From Mesorhizobium_K quangtriensis (lineage in GTDB: Bacteria > Pseudomonadota > Alphaproteobacteria > Rhizobiales > Rhizobiaceae): a stretch of DNA of 64,000 nt. Numbering within the stretch: the stretch's first letter is position 1; each line of letters begins with the position of its first letter. The DNA lies in contig NZ_JBEBMF010000002.1 of assembly GCF_040081925.1 (NCBI RefSeq), positions 930,001 through 994,000 of the forward strand, given 5' to 3'. The notes beneath the pieces are model-generated. The model made no database searches, was not told the origin of the DNA, and worked only from the letters and a program-made list of their open reading frames with translations. Shown here one piece after another: positions 35,409-44,035 of this stretch. The position numbers and the translations under genes are program-made.

Positions 35409-35705
35409 ATGGTGTCGAACAAACTTCTGGACAATGCTTTTGCCGCCGCGGAGTTTCTGACTCTCGTCGCCAACGAAAAGCGGCTGGCGATCCTGACCCA
35501 CCTTCTCGACGACGAACTGACCGTTGGAACAATTGCCGAAAAGGTGTCCCTCAGTCAGTCCGCGCTTTCGCAGCATCTGGCGAAACTAAGGGCGTTGAAT
35601 CTCGTTGAAACCCGTCGCGACCGCCAGATGATCTACTACAGTTGCAAATCCGAGGCGGTGCGCAAAATCCTGCATACGCTGGACGAGGTCTTTGGCCAAG
35701 CCTGA
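35409..35705 (+). CDS. ArsR-family winged-helix regulator, NolR-like
   Basis: The 98-residue protein has an ArsR winged helix with recognition region LSQSALSQHLAKLRALNLVETRRDRQMIYYS. This closely resembles rhizobial NolR (LSQSALSQHLSKLRAQNLVSTRRD as I recall it). No cysteine pair of the ELCVCDL metal-binding type is present; the equivalent is DDELTVGTIAEKV, so metal sensing by the classic site is unlikely. It lies 83 bases upstream of the copper chaperone gene on the same strand. It may regulate the copper genes or be an independent global regulator. Confidence 0.85.
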   Translation: MVSNKLLDNAFAAAEFLTLVANEKRLAILTHLLDDELTVGTIAEKVSLSQSALSQHLAKLRALNLVETRRDRQMIYYSCKSEAVRKILHTLDEVFGQA

Positions 35706-35788
35706 GGCAACAGCGCAGGCGTCGGCCTCTTGACCTTCCATCCACTGGAACCCTTATCTCCGCATCAATCGGATGAAAGGCATCAGTG

Positions 35789-35998
35789 ATGACCGTCAAA
35801 CTGAAAATCGATGGCATGACCTGCGGAGGCTGCGCCAACGCGGTCAAACGCGTGCTGTCGTCAAATCCCTCTGTGACCGGCGTCAGCGTGGACCTCGAAG
35901 CCGGATATGCGACGGTCGAAACCTCGGCTGACGTCGATCCGGCACAGCTTGTCGCGGCGGTCGAGGATGCAGGCTACGACGCTCGCGTCGCAGCCTGA
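35789..35998 (+). CDS. copZ: Heavy-metal-associated (CopZ-like) copper chaperone
   Basis: The 69-residue single HMA domain has GMTCGGC with Cys12 and Cys15, so it should bind Cu(I) and hand it to CopA in the cytoplasm. AAAGG lies upstream of ATG 35789; GTG 35786 is adjacent. CopA starts 15 bases after the stop, which indicates one operon. The Phe/Tyr-containing loop near the C-terminus (EDAGYDA) is typical of copper chaperones. Confidence 0.9.
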   Translation: MTVKLKIDGMTCGGCANAVKRVLSSNPSVTGVSVDLEAGYATVETSADVDPAQLVAAVEDAGYDARVAA

Positions 35999-36013
35999 GC
36001 GAATGGCGCTGTC

Positions 36014-38209
36014 ATGAGCCACGTAAGCCTCGATATCTCGGGCATGACCTGCGCCGCCTGCTCCTCGCGCGTGGCGAAAGCGCTGTCTCGAGTCGATGGC
36101 GTTTCGGACGCGCAGGTGAACCTCGCTCTGGAGCGCGCAAACATCGAACTCACAGACGCGGTTACGCTGGATGCACTGATCGCCGCGGTCGAGAAAGCAG
36201 GCTATGGCGCGACGCTGCGCGAGTCAGATCAGACAAGGCAGCGCCTCGCCGATGCGGAGCGCGAAGCCGTCCGGCTTGCCGAAGAGCGCACGACCCTGCT
36301 CCGCTTCGGCATCTCCGCCCTACTGACGTTGCCGCTTGTCATCGGCACCCTGCCGATGATGATCGGAACCGGCCACGCGCTGATCGGCCCGTGGACGCAG
36401 GCTGCGCTCGCCGCCGGCGTCATGCTCGCCTCTGGCACGCGCTTCTACCGCGAGGCGTTCAATGCGGTTCGCCGCGGCAGCGCGAACATGGCGGTCCTCG
36501 TGTCGCTCGGCACGACCGTCGCGTTTGTCGCGTCGCTCATTGAGGTTCTTCGCGGCAACGGCCACGCCCATCTCTATTTCGAAGCCGCGGCGGTCGTCCT
36601 GACGCTGGTGATGCTCGGCAAGTACCTGGAGGCCCGCGCCAAGCGAGGCGCTGGTGCGGCTCTGTCGGCGCTCGGCAGGCTGCAGCCCGCCGAAGCGGAA
36701 CTCGTCGTCGCTGAAGGCACGCGCAAAATCCCGGCTGCTGCGTTGAGCAAGGGCGATCTAGTGCTGGTCCGACCGGGTGCGCGCTTTCCTGCCGATGGCA
36801 TCATCCGGAGCGGACATTCGTCCGTGGACGAGGCGCTTGTCACCGGCGAGAGCCTACCCGTCGAGCGTGGCGAAGGCGATACTGTCCTCACTGGCACCAT
36901 CAACGGCGAAGCGGCGCTGGAAGTGGTCGTCAGCCGGGTGGGTGAAGATACGCGCCTCGCCCGCATGGCGCGGCTTGTCGAAGAGGCGCAGACCGGCGAA
37001 GCACCGATCCAGCGGCTCGTGGATCGTATCTCGGCGATCTTCGTGCCTGTGATCCTTGTCGTCGCAGCAGTCACCTTCCTCGTCTGGTGGCTGGCATTAG
37101 GCGATACCATTAGCGGCCTTTCGGCAACGATCGCGGTGCTGGTCATCGCCTGCCCCTGCGCGCTCGGGCTCGCAACACCGACGGCGCTCGTTGCAGGAAC
37201 GGGCGCGGCCGCGCGCGCAGGCATTCTGATCAGGGACATCGAGACGCTGGAGCGTGCGGGCGAGATCGCCGTCGTCGCCTTTGATAAGACCGGAACCCTG
37301 ACAAAGGGCAAGCCAACGATAGCTGCGATGACCGCAACGGACGGCGGCGTCCGCTCGATGCTCACATTGGCCGCCGCCATCGAGGCGAAGAGCGAACATC
37401 CGCTTGGCAAGGCGCTGGTGGCGCATGCGATGCAGGAAAGCGTCGCCGTCGGCGATGCTAAGAATGTGCGCGCGATCTATGGGCAAGGCCTTTCGGGAAC
37501 CGTCGATGGCCGTACCGTGGCTGTCGGCAACGAAAAGCTGGCACTGAGCCTCGATGTGGACGCATCGCAGACGGCGGAAATGACGGGAAAAATCGGGGCT
37601 GGAGGCACGATCGCCTTCGTCATCGTCGATCGCAAGCTCGCAGGAGCCCTGCGCTTCGCCGATGAGCCGCGCCCGGAAGCAGCCGCTACGCTGGCCGAGC
37701 TGAAGTCGCGCGGACTTCGCACCGTCATGCTGACCGGCGACAACGAGGCTGCCGCGAACACGGTCGAGCGTGCGATCGGCATCGATGAAGTGCGCGCCGG
37801 CTTGCAACCGGAAGAGAAGGTTGAGGCCCTGAAGGCGCTCGCCGCAACGCATGGCGACGCCATCGCTTTCGTCGGCGATGGCGTCAACGACGGGCCGGCG
37901 CTTGTCACCGCCCGCCTTGGCATCGCTCTGTCGTCCGGTGCTGATGTCGCGCGAGAGGCAGCGCCCATCACGCTGATGCGTCCCGACCTTCGCCTTGTGC
38001 CCGCCGCCCTCGACATAGCCGCCAGGACACGCCTCACGATCCGGCAAAATCTCGGCTGGGCGTTCGTCTACAATCTGTTCGGCATACCGCTGGCTGCTTT
38101 CGGCATGCTGTCCCCGACGTTCGCCGGCGCTGCCATGGCGTTTTCCTCGGTCTCGGTCGTGGCAAACGCGCTTCGCCTAGCCCGCTGGAAGGTGCGATCC
38201 CAGGCATGA
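36014..38209 (+). CDS. copA: Cu(I)-exporting P1B-type ATPase
   Basis: The 731-residue inner-membrane pump exports Cu(I). It has one N-terminal HMA domain (GMTCAAC, Cys13 and Cys16) and eight predicted helices. The transmembrane Cys380-Pro-Cys382 is in ACPCALGLATPTAL, the phosphorylation Asp424 in DKTGTLTKG, SEHPLGKAL provides the HP motif, and GDGVNDGPAL is the hinge. The hinge is usually GDGINDAPAL; the Gly in place of Ala is a minor deviation. The stop overlaps the start of the TrmH-type gene by four bases. Confidence 0.94.
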   Translation: MSHVSLDISGMTCAACSSRVAKALSRVDGVSDAQVNLALERANIELTDAVTLDALIAAVEKAGYGATLRESDQTRQRLADAEREAVRLAEERTTLLRFGISALLTLPLVIGTLPMMIGTGHALIGPWTQAALAAGVMLASGTRFYREAFNAVRRGSANMAVLVSLGTTVAFVASLIEVLRGNGHAHLYFEAAAVVLTLVMLGKYLEARAKRGAGAALSALGRLQPAEAELVVAEGTRKIPAAALSKGDLVLVRPGARFPADGIIRSGHSSVDEALVTGESLPVERGEGDTVLTGTINGEAALEVVVSRVGEDTRLARMARLVEEAQTGEAPIQRLVDRISAIFVPVILVVAAVTFLVWWLALGDTISGLSATIAVLVIACPCALGLATPTALVAGTGAAARAGILIRDIETLERAGEIAVVAFDKTGTLTKGKPTIAAMTATDGGVRSMLTLAAAIEAKSEHPLGKALVAHAMQESVAVGDAKNVRAIYGQGLSGTVDGRTVAVGNEKLALSLDVDASQTAEMTGKIGAGGTIAFVIVDRKLAGALRFADEPRPEAAATLAELKSRGLRTVMLTGDNEAAANTVERAIGIDEVRAGLQPEEKVEALKALAATHGDAIAFVGDGVNDGPALVTARLGIALSSGADVAREAAPITLMRPDLRLVPAALDIAARTRLTIRQNLGWAFVYNLFGIPLAAFGMLSPTFAGAAMAFSSVSVVANALRLARWKVRSQA

Positions 38210-39006
38210 CGCCGATCCACATCGATGATCCATCGGACCCACGGATCGCGCCCTACGTCGCCATAAAGGAGCGCGACCTCGCAGGGCGGCAGGGGCGTTT
38301 CATTGCCGAAGGAAAGGTCGTCCTGAATGTCCTGTTCTCGGCTGGGCGCTTCGCGGTGGAGTCGGTGCTGGTGCTGGAGAACCGACTGGCTGGTCTCGCT
38401 GAAACCTTAAGCAGCGCACCAGCCTCGATGCCCGTCTATGTCGCCTCTCAGGCGGTGATGGACGACATCGCTGGTTTCCACATGCATCGCGGCATCCTCG
38501 CGATCGGCAGGAAGCGCGTGGACGACACGCCGGCCGACATCGTCACCGCTTTGCCTCGGCAGGCCTTGGTGGTCGTGCTGGTCAGCTTGTCGAACCATGA
38601 CAATGTCGGCGCGATCTTTCGCAATGCGGCTGCTTTCGGCGCGGATGCAGTGCTGCTCGACCAGACCTGCTGTGATCCGCTGTACCGCAAGGCCATCCGG
38701 GTCTCAGTCGGCGCGGCGCTCAAGGTGCCCTTCGCGATTGCGCCCGACAGCGCTTCGCTCGTAAAGCTTCTCCGCCACGCAGACTTTCACCAGATCGCGC
38801 TCAGCCCCACCGGTGCTACCGATCTACGCGAAGCCGAGCGGCCCGAACGCATTGCTCTTTATTTCGGGACGGAAGGCGAAGGCCTGCCGGAAACGCTGAT
38901 GTCACGTCTCGACACGGTCCGTATCGGCATGGCTCCCGGCTTCGACAGCCTCAACGTGGCTGCAGCCTCGGCTGTGGTCCTGCATCATTTCCAGCGGAGC
39001 TGCTGA
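38206..39006 (+). CDS. TrmH/SpoU-family RNA 2'-O-methyltransferase
   Basis: The 266-residue protein has an N-terminal substrate-binding part and a SPOUT methyltransferase domain. The three motifs are LSNHDNVGAIFRNAAAFG, FGTEGEGLPE and DSLNVAAASAVVLHHF. It should methylate a ribose in rRNA or tRNA with S-adenosylmethionine; the target nucleotide cannot be assigned. It overlaps copA by ATGA, so the two are co-translated although functionally unrelated. Confidence 0.9.
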   Translation: MTPIHIDDPSDPRIAPYVAIKERDLAGRQGRFIAEGKVVLNVLFSAGRFAVESVLVLENRLAGLAETLSSAPASMPVYVASQAVMDDIAGFHMHRGILAIGRKRVDDTPADIVTALPRQALVVVLVSLSNHDNVGAIFRNAAAFGADAVLLDQTCCDPLYRKAIRVSVGAALKVPFAIAPDSASLVKLLRHADFHQIALSPTGATDLREAERPERIALYFGTEGEGLPETLMSRLDTVRIGMAPGFDSLNVAAASAVVLHHFQRSC

Positions 39007-40245
39007 TCAGCCCGCCGCCGCGGCCTTCTGTAGTTCCCGAACCTTGTCGGCGAGGCTTTGTGTTTTCTTGCCAGCATCGTTGTGCGCCTCGCCCGCGAGA
39101 CCAAGCGCCTTTTCTATCGGCGAATTCGGACCCTCAAGGGCAGCGGTCAACCGGATGACTTCGGCAGCAAGTTCGTTCATCTCCTCGCGCAGCCGCGCGC
39201 TCTCACGCTTTTCGCCGTTCCAGTCATCGGACTTGGTCCGCTCGTGCACGGCGACATCGACCTTCAGCTTGCGGTTCTCGCGCGTCAGCGCACGCACCCG
39301 CTCGTCGAGCTGGTCGCGGTCTGCCGACAGCTTGGCCATCAGCCGTTCAGCCTCCTTGCTTTTCGCGCCTGTCACGTAAGCGGCAAGCTGCTCGGCGATC
39401 TCGGCCTTTTCGGCTTCCAGCCTCGCCTTGTCCGCCTCGAGCGCGGCAACCTGCGACTGCAGTCCGCCTTCCGAATCGGAAGACGTCCTGACCGTCTCCC
39501 TCATCTTGCCAACCTCGCGCTCGCTGCGGTCGATCTTCTCGTCGCGATCGGCGATTGTCGCGAGAAGCCGCTCGATCCGAGCTTCTAGGGCCAGTGACCG
39601 TTCCTGTTCGGCCCGCAACGCTTCCCGCGCCCCGCGCACCTCCGCGACGTTCTCCTGGCTGCGGCGGTCGATCTCGCGACGTTCGTTGCGCAAGGCGATC
39701 ATCTCGGTGTTGAGCTTTTCGATCTCGCTTTCGCGAGCCGCGATCTCGACCTGCCGGTTCGACGCAGAGAAGGTAGCATCGTCGTACATGCGCCCGAGTT
39801 TCTCGATTTCATCGGCCCGCTGCCGCAGAAGCGCTTCCCCCTCTTCAAGCCGCTGCGTGAGCACCTCCAGTTCTTCCTCGCGCTTGCGCAATTCGGCGCG
39901 GATCTCCCCTGACTGGGTTTCCAGCCGCGTCAGTGCCTCGTGCCGCTCGGTGCGCTCGGCCATCAATTGCTTCAGCTCTTCGCGGTTGCGGTTGATCTCA
40001 ACGATCTGTGCCGCCGCCTTTTCCCGGAAATTCTTGAAGTTGATCTCCAGCCGGCGCGTAGACATGGCGAATTCGGCGCGCATGCGATCCTTGTCGGCCT
40101 GAATTTCGGCCTGCGTCAGCGGCACCGATGCCTCGATCCTCCTGCGCGTCAGCGTCACCGCCCTACGCCAAGCCATCGGCGCTACGATCAGGGCGATGAA
40201 CCCGGCCGACAGAAAGCCAAGGATGAAAATGAGGCTGGACTGCAT
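39007..40245 (-). CDS. Membrane-anchored long coiled-coil protein
   Basis: The 412-residue protein has one N-terminal membrane segment (SSLIFILGFLSAGFIALIVAPMAW) followed by a nearly uninterrupted coiled coil (about residues 45-370) rich in Glu, Arg and Leu. I do not recognise a named family; it resembles the uncharacterised coiled-coil membrane proteins common in rhizobia. A structural or envelope/polarity role is possible because it lies close to the CtrA cluster, but that is only position. GGAAGAAAT precedes ATG 40245. Confidence 0.75.
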   Translation of the reverse strand: MQSSLIFILGFLSAGFIALIVAPMAWRRAVTLTRRRIEASVPLTQAEIQADKDRMRAEFAMSTRRLEINFKNFREKAAAQIVEINRNREELKQLMAERTERHEALTRLETQSGEIRAELRKREEELEVLTQRLEEGEALLRQRADEIEKLGRMYDDATFSASNRQVEIAARESEIEKLNTEMIALRNERREIDRRSQENVAEVRGAREALRAEQERSLALEARIERLLATIADRDEKIDRSEREVGKMRETVRTSSDSEGGLQSQVAALEADKARLEAEKAEIAEQLAAYVTGAKSKEAERLMAKLSADRDQLDERVRALTRENRKLKVDVAVHERTKSDDWNGEKRESARLREEMNELAAEVIRLTAALEGPNSPIEKALGLAGEAHNDAGKKTQSLADKVRELQKAAAAG

Positions 40246-40363
40246 ATTTCTTCCGTGCGCGGCCGCAATACGAGCCGAACCGCTTTTGCCAGCGGCGCGC
40301 TGCGAAATCCAGTGCCAAGCATCAAAGTTGCTTCAAATTCGCCTCCGGAGAGCCGGCGCTTAA

Positions 40364-40389
40364 AGCGAAACGGCGGCCCGAAGCCGCCG
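40364..40389 (-). terminator. Terminator after DUF1134 gene (minus strand)
   Basis: On the minus strand CGGCGGC-ttcgg-GCCGCCG (plus coordinates 40371-40389) is followed by TTTCGCTTT. It lies 31 bases downstream of the DUF1134 stop and separates it from the coiled-coil gene. Confidence 0.7.
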
Positions 40390-40419
40390 CAAAGCAGGAT
40401 TTCCTTCAGGATCGATCAA

Positions 40420-41001
40420 TCAGAAGGGATTCCAGGTCGGCCTGTCCGTCAGTTTCAGGTAGCCGACATTGACGCCGAGGCGCGCCCCGACGCCGGTGCG
40501 GACCGGCACGAGCAGAATGTTGCCGTTTTTCAAAACGTTGAAGCCAAGCCCGGCGACGACATAGGCCGAACCCGCAACGCCCGCGAAGCGATTGTAGAGG
40601 TTCGGCACGTCGTCGAGGTTGTAGACGAGCATCATGGTGCGCGACCCCTGCCCGCCAAAATCCCAGCCAAGCGATGGCCCCTGCCAGAACACCTTATGAT
40701 CGCCCGCGTTCTTCGTATAAAGCGTGCCTTCGCCATAGGTCAGGCCGCCAACGAGTGCGCCCGACCCCTCTTCGCCCAGGACATAGCCGTTCGGCAGGCC
40801 GTAGGAGGCGAATATGTGTTCGACGACGCTGGCTAGACCGCCCGACGTCGCTCCGAAGAAGCGATGGCCCGACTGGACGATTTCGTCTGCCGTGTACTCC
40901 TGCGCACGCACCGGCGCTGCCGAGAAGGCCAGCATGCAGGCAAGTGCGAACAGCGATAAGATGATCCGGAGCGATATCCGGTTGTTAAGTCGGGAAAACA
41001 T
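40420..41001 (-). CDS. DUF1134 family exported protein
   Basis: The 193-residue protein has an N-terminal signal peptide (FALACMLAFSAAPVRAQ) and a periplasmic DUF1134 domain with GHRFFGATSGGLASVVEHIFASYGLPNGY and GQGSRTMMLVYNL. The fold is not known to me; the family is common in alphaproteobacteria. I start at 41001 (MFSRLNNR), rejecting a 36-codon basic extension. It is divergent from chpT. Confidence 0.82.
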   Translation of the reverse strand: MFSRLNNRISLRIILSLFALACMLAFSAAPVRAQEYTADEIVQSGHRFFGATSGGLASVVEHIFASYGLPNGYVLGEEGSGALVGGLTYGEGTLYTKNAGDHKVFWQGPSLGWDFGGQGSRTMMLVYNLDDVPNLYNRFAGVAGSAYVVAGLGFNVLKNGNILLVPVRTGVGARLGVNVGYLKLTDRPTWNPF

Positions 41002-41273
41002 GCTTCCAAATCTCCGTCCAGGAGCTATTCCGCCGACGCCTGCCCCGACTCGGCTCTTGCGGCCGATTCTTCGGAATGGAGGACAAACTAGGCCCCATTC
41101 CTTTTCCAACTGTTAAGCATGAGGAAGATGGCGGATCGATGACGGCGAAACTGCCTTCAGTCCGCAGAATCCTTGCCGCTGGCGGCGAGGCTGTATACCA
41201 ATTGCGCGCGAGGGGTGGGTGGTGATTCGCATTGGGAGGCGTCCGGCTATTTTGACGAGGGGATCGATCGTTA

Positions 41274-41903
41274 ATGTCTGACCTTTTTACGCTTTCCGCG
41301 CCCGATCTGGCGGCGTTGCTCTGCAGCCGCGTCTGTCACGATATCATTTCGCCGGTCGGCGCCATCAACAACGGACTTGAACTGCTTGACGAGGGCGGCG
41401 CGGACGAGGACGCGATGAACCTTATCCGCCAAAGCGCAAAGAATGCCTCGGCAAGACTGCAGTTCGCCCGAATCGCCTTCGGTGCGGCCGGTTCCGCCGG
41501 TATGCAGATCGACACGGGCGATGCCGAGACCGTCACCACCGCTTTCCTGAAGAACGAGAAGCCGGAACTGGTCTGGAACGGCGGCCGCGCGCTTCTTCCA
41601 AAGAATCAGGTCAAGCTCCTGCTGAATCTTGTCCTGGTGGCGCTTGCGGCTATCCCGCGCGGCGGAAAGATCACAGTCACGCTCGACGACGTGCATACGC
41701 AGGCGAAATTCACGCTCGCTTCCAGCGGTCCGATGCTGCGCGTCCCGCCGAAGTTCCTCGAACTGCATTCCGGCCACAAGCCGGAAGAGCCTATCGACGC
41801 GCATTCGGTGCAGCCCTACTACACGCTGCTGCTCGCGCGGGAGGCCAACATGACCATTTCGATCCATGCGACGGCAGAGGAAGTGGTGCTGAAGGCTGCG
41901 TAG
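41274..41903 (+). CDS. chpT: Histidine phosphotransferase ChpT
   Basis: ChpT relays phosphate from the hybrid kinase CckA to the response regulators CtrA and CpdR. The 209-residue protein has the dimerisation/HPt helix LLCSRVCHDIISPVGAINNGLELL, with the phosphorylated His22, and a degenerate ATPase-like C-terminal domain. The surroundings (response regulator, ctrA, fliJ, sciP) strongly support the call. It lies divergent from the DUF1134 gene. Confidence 0.9.
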   Translation: MSDLFTLSAPDLAALLCSRVCHDIISPVGAINNGLELLDEGGADEDAMNLIRQSAKNASARLQFARIAFGAAGSAGMQIDTGDAETVTTAFLKNEKPELVWNGGRALLPKNQVKLLLNLVLVALAAIPRGGKITVTLDDVHTQAKFTLASSGPMLRVPPKFLELHSGHKPEEPIDAHSVQPYYTLLLAREANMTISIHATAEEVVLKAA

Positions 41904-42024
41904 GCATCCGGTTTTCGAAATTTTTACCTAACCGCTTCGCGGCTTGTTTACGCAATGGGGCTAAGGTGCTTGCATTCTGCCCGGAGCGTCCGTTCCGGCA
42001 CAGTCAAGCAGGGACCGCGGGGAC

Positions 42025-42393
42025 ATGAAGCGCTGCCTTTTCGTCGATGATTCGGCCGTCATCCGGAAGGTGGCGAAGCGCATACTTGGTGGCCTGGACC
42101 TCCAGATCCTGGAGGCAGCGACCGGTTTCGACGCCATCGCAATCTGTGCAGCCGACATGCCGGAAATCATCGTCGTCGATGGCGCCCTTCCCGACATGAC
42201 GAGCGTCGAGTTCATCCGCCGCGTGCGCGGCATCGACAGCCCTGTCAGACCCCAGATCGCGGTCTGCCTGACCGAAGTCGATATTGCCGCGATCATGCGC
42301 GCCAAGCGCGCCGGCGCGCAGGGCTATCTGCTGAAGCCGTTCAACCGGCCGCAATTGCTCGACCGCTTCCGCATCCTCGAGAACGCGGCCTGA
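42025..42393 (+). CDS. Single-domain response regulator next to chpT
   Basis: The 122-residue receiver has acidic pocket Asp8/Asp9, phosphoacceptor Asp52 (IIVVDGALPD), Thr83 and Lys104 (LLKPFN). It has no output domain. It resembles neither CpdR nor DivK closely, judging from remembered sequences. Its position after chpT suggests it receives phosphate from the ChpT relay or a nearby kinase and acts by protein contact. A terminator follows at 42426. Confidence 0.85.
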   Translation: MKRCLFVDDSAVIRKVAKRILGGLDLQILEAATGFDAIAICAADMPEIIVVDGALPDMTSVEFIRRVRGIDSPVRPQIAVCLTEVDIAAIMRAKRAGAQGYLLKPFNRPQLLDRFRILENAA

Positions 42394-42425
42394 AGCCAAA
42401 CGAAATCAATGGGTTGAAACGAAAG

Positions 42426-42446
42426 AACCCGGCCTGAAGCCGGGTT
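42426..42446. terminator. Terminator between response regulator and ctrA
   Basis: AACCCGGC (42426-42433) pairs with GCCGGGTT (42439-42446) across 5 bases, followed by CGATTT. It lies between the convergent response regulator and ctrA and may serve both strands. Confidence 0.7.
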
Positions 42447-42469
42447 CGATTTCCGTCGTGACGTAAGCG

Positions 42470-43165
42470 TCAGGCGCTTTCGCGAATGTCTTCTGGTTCG
42501 CGCAGCACATAGCCGCGGCCCCACACTGTCTCGATGTAATTCTGACCGCCGGACGCTGCGTCGAGCTTCTTGCGAAGCTTGCAGATGAAGACGTCGATGA
42601 TCTTCAATTCCGGCTCGTCCATGCCGCCATAGAGGTGGTTCAGGAACATTTCCTTGGTCAGCGTGGTGCCCTTGCGCAACGAGAGCAGCTCCAGCATCTG
42701 GTATTCCTTGCCGGTCAGGTGAACCCGCTGGCCGCCGACCTCGACCGTCTTGGCGTCGAGGTTGACGATAAGGTCGCCGGTCTGGATGACCGACTGTGCA
42801 TGCCCCTTGGAGCGGCGCACGATGGCATGGATACGGGCAACCAGTTCGTCCTTGTGGAACGGCTTGGTCATGTAGTCGTCGGCGCCGAAGCCCAGGCCGC
42901 GGACCTTGTCCTCGATGCCGGCCATGCCGGAAAGGATAAGGATCGGCGTCTTGACCTTGGAAAGGCGAAGCGTGCGAAGCACTTCGTAGCCCGACATGTC
43001 CGGAAGATTCAGGTCAAGCAGGATGATGTCATAATCATAGAGCTTGCCGAGATCCACGCCCTCCTCGCCGAGGTCAGTGGTGTAGACGTTGAAGCTCTCC
43101 GACTTGAGCATCAGTTCGATGCTCTGGGCGGTCGCACTGTCATCTTCTATCAGCAGAACGCGCAT
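42470..43165 (-). CDS. ctrA: Cell-cycle master response regulator CtrA
   Basis: CtrA is the OmpR-type regulator that controls cell division, motility and replication genes in alphaproteobacteria. The 231-residue protein has a receiver with Asp51 (IILLDLNLPDM) and Lys (DYMTKPFHKDE), and a winged-helix DNA-binding domain ending VWGRGYVLREP. AGGGGA precedes ATG 43165. The long upstream region contains a cluster of GANTC sites and candidate CtrA boxes. Phosphate should come from ChpT, encoded 600 bases away. Confidence 0.97.
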   Translation of the reverse strand: MRVLLIEDDSATAQSIELMLKSESFNVYTTDLGEEGVDLGKLYDYDIILLDLNLPDMSGYEVLRTLRLSKVKTPILILSGMAGIEDKVRGLGFGADDYMTKPFHKDELVARIHAIVRRSKGHAQSVIQTGDLIVNLDAKTVEVGGQRVHLTGKEYQMLELLSLRKGTTLTKEMFLNHLYGGMDEPELKIIDVFICKLRKKLDAASGGQNYIETVWGRGYVLREPEDIRESA

Positions 43166-43230
43166 TCTATTCCCCTTTTCTGCTGCCGGACCGTCTCGAA
43201 AGGCATCCGGTATCGGAGCAGTTCATGCCT

Positions 43231-43406
43231 GAATCAGAAGCTGCCATCGAATGGTTAACAAAACATAATTCGACTTGGCAAGCAAAAACCGATCTTTCAG
43301 CTATCTGGCACACCATCTTGAATCTAAAGCCGAATCCAATCTCTCGCTTGTTCACTCACTGCTTTAATGAATTTATCTAAGCAGTTCGGTCAAAAGCAGT
43401 GGATTC
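43231..43406. promoter_or_regulatory. ctrA upstream region with four GANTC (CcrM) sites
   Basis: GANTC occurs at 43231, 43320, 43332 and 43402 within the 431-base gap between ctrA and fliJ. CcrM methylation of GANTC in the ctrA promoter is a known cell-cycle control in Caulobacter. The rest of the gap holds two candidate CtrA boxes and no open frame that looks real. Confidence 0.5.
43255..43269 (-). promoter_or_regulatory. Candidate CtrA box in ctrA promoter region
   Basis: On the minus strand the sequence reads ATTA-N7-TTAAC, close to the CtrA consensus TTAA-N7-TTAAC with a two-base difference in the first half. It is 90-104 bases upstream of ctrA, a plausible autoregulation site. Confidence 0.4.
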
Positions 43407-43428
43407 GACGCAGTTGCGAACTCGGATT

Positions 43429-43443
43429 TTTACCCCGCCTTAA
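43429..43443 (+). promoter_or_regulatory. Candidate CtrA box upstream of fliJ
   Basis: TTTA-N7-TTAA followed by G has one mismatch to TTAA-N7-TTAA. It is 154 bases upstream of fliJ and could serve fliJ or ctrA. Confidence 0.35.
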
Positions 43444-43596
43444 GTCCTGACACGTATGATTAACAATGCGCGTAAACGAATGGTTACCGCCGGCGAAATA
43501 TCTTAGGATTTTGTTTCCTATGGTTCCGCGCTGGTGCCGTCGTCGACGCCGGAGGGTATTTTGTGAGGGCGTCGGCGTAGCCGGGAGTTTCGGACC

Positions 43597-43974
43597 ATGA
43601 AGACACGTGACAATCTCGTGCGGCTCAAGCAGTTCCAGGTGAACGAGAAGCGTCGGCAGCTGCTGCAACTCGATATGATGATCGCCGAGTTCGAGCGCAT
43701 GGCCAACGAACTCGATGTCCAGATCCTCGCCGAGGAAAAGAAAGCCGGCATCACCGACATCAGCCATTTCGCCTATCCGACCTTCGCCAAGGCTGCGCGC
43801 CAGCGCAGGGACAATCTGCAGAATTCTCAGCAGGATTTGCTCCAGCAGCGAACCATGGCGGAGAACATACTCAACGAAGCTGAAGCGGAGCTTTCCAAGG
43901 CGGAGGCGCTTGAGTCGCGCGACGCCAAGAACCGCGAAGTGGACACGGGCCTGCGCAGCGCGATGATCGGCTGA
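43597..43974 (+). CDS. fliJ: Flagellar export chaperone FliJ
   Basis: The 125-residue protein is almost entirely coiled coil (RLKQFQVNEKRRQLLQLDMMIAEFERMA and on), without membrane segment, as expected of FliJ, the stalk-like chaperone of the flagellar type III export ATPase. Sequence identity in FliJ is low, so the call relies on length, helicity and position next to ctrA, where rhizobial fliJ is found. The upstream region is shared with ctrA. Confidence 0.75.
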   Translation: MKTRDNLVRLKQFQVNEKRRQLLQLDMMIAEFERMANELDVQILAEEKKAGITDISHFAYPTFAKAARQRRDNLQNSQQDLLQQRTMAENILNEAEAELSKAEALESRDAKNREVDTGLRSAMIG

Positions 43975-44035
43975 TACAGACAGGGTTCAGCTCGCCATTC
44001 TTTTATAAGATCGCGGCCTGCGTTATGGCGAAGCG

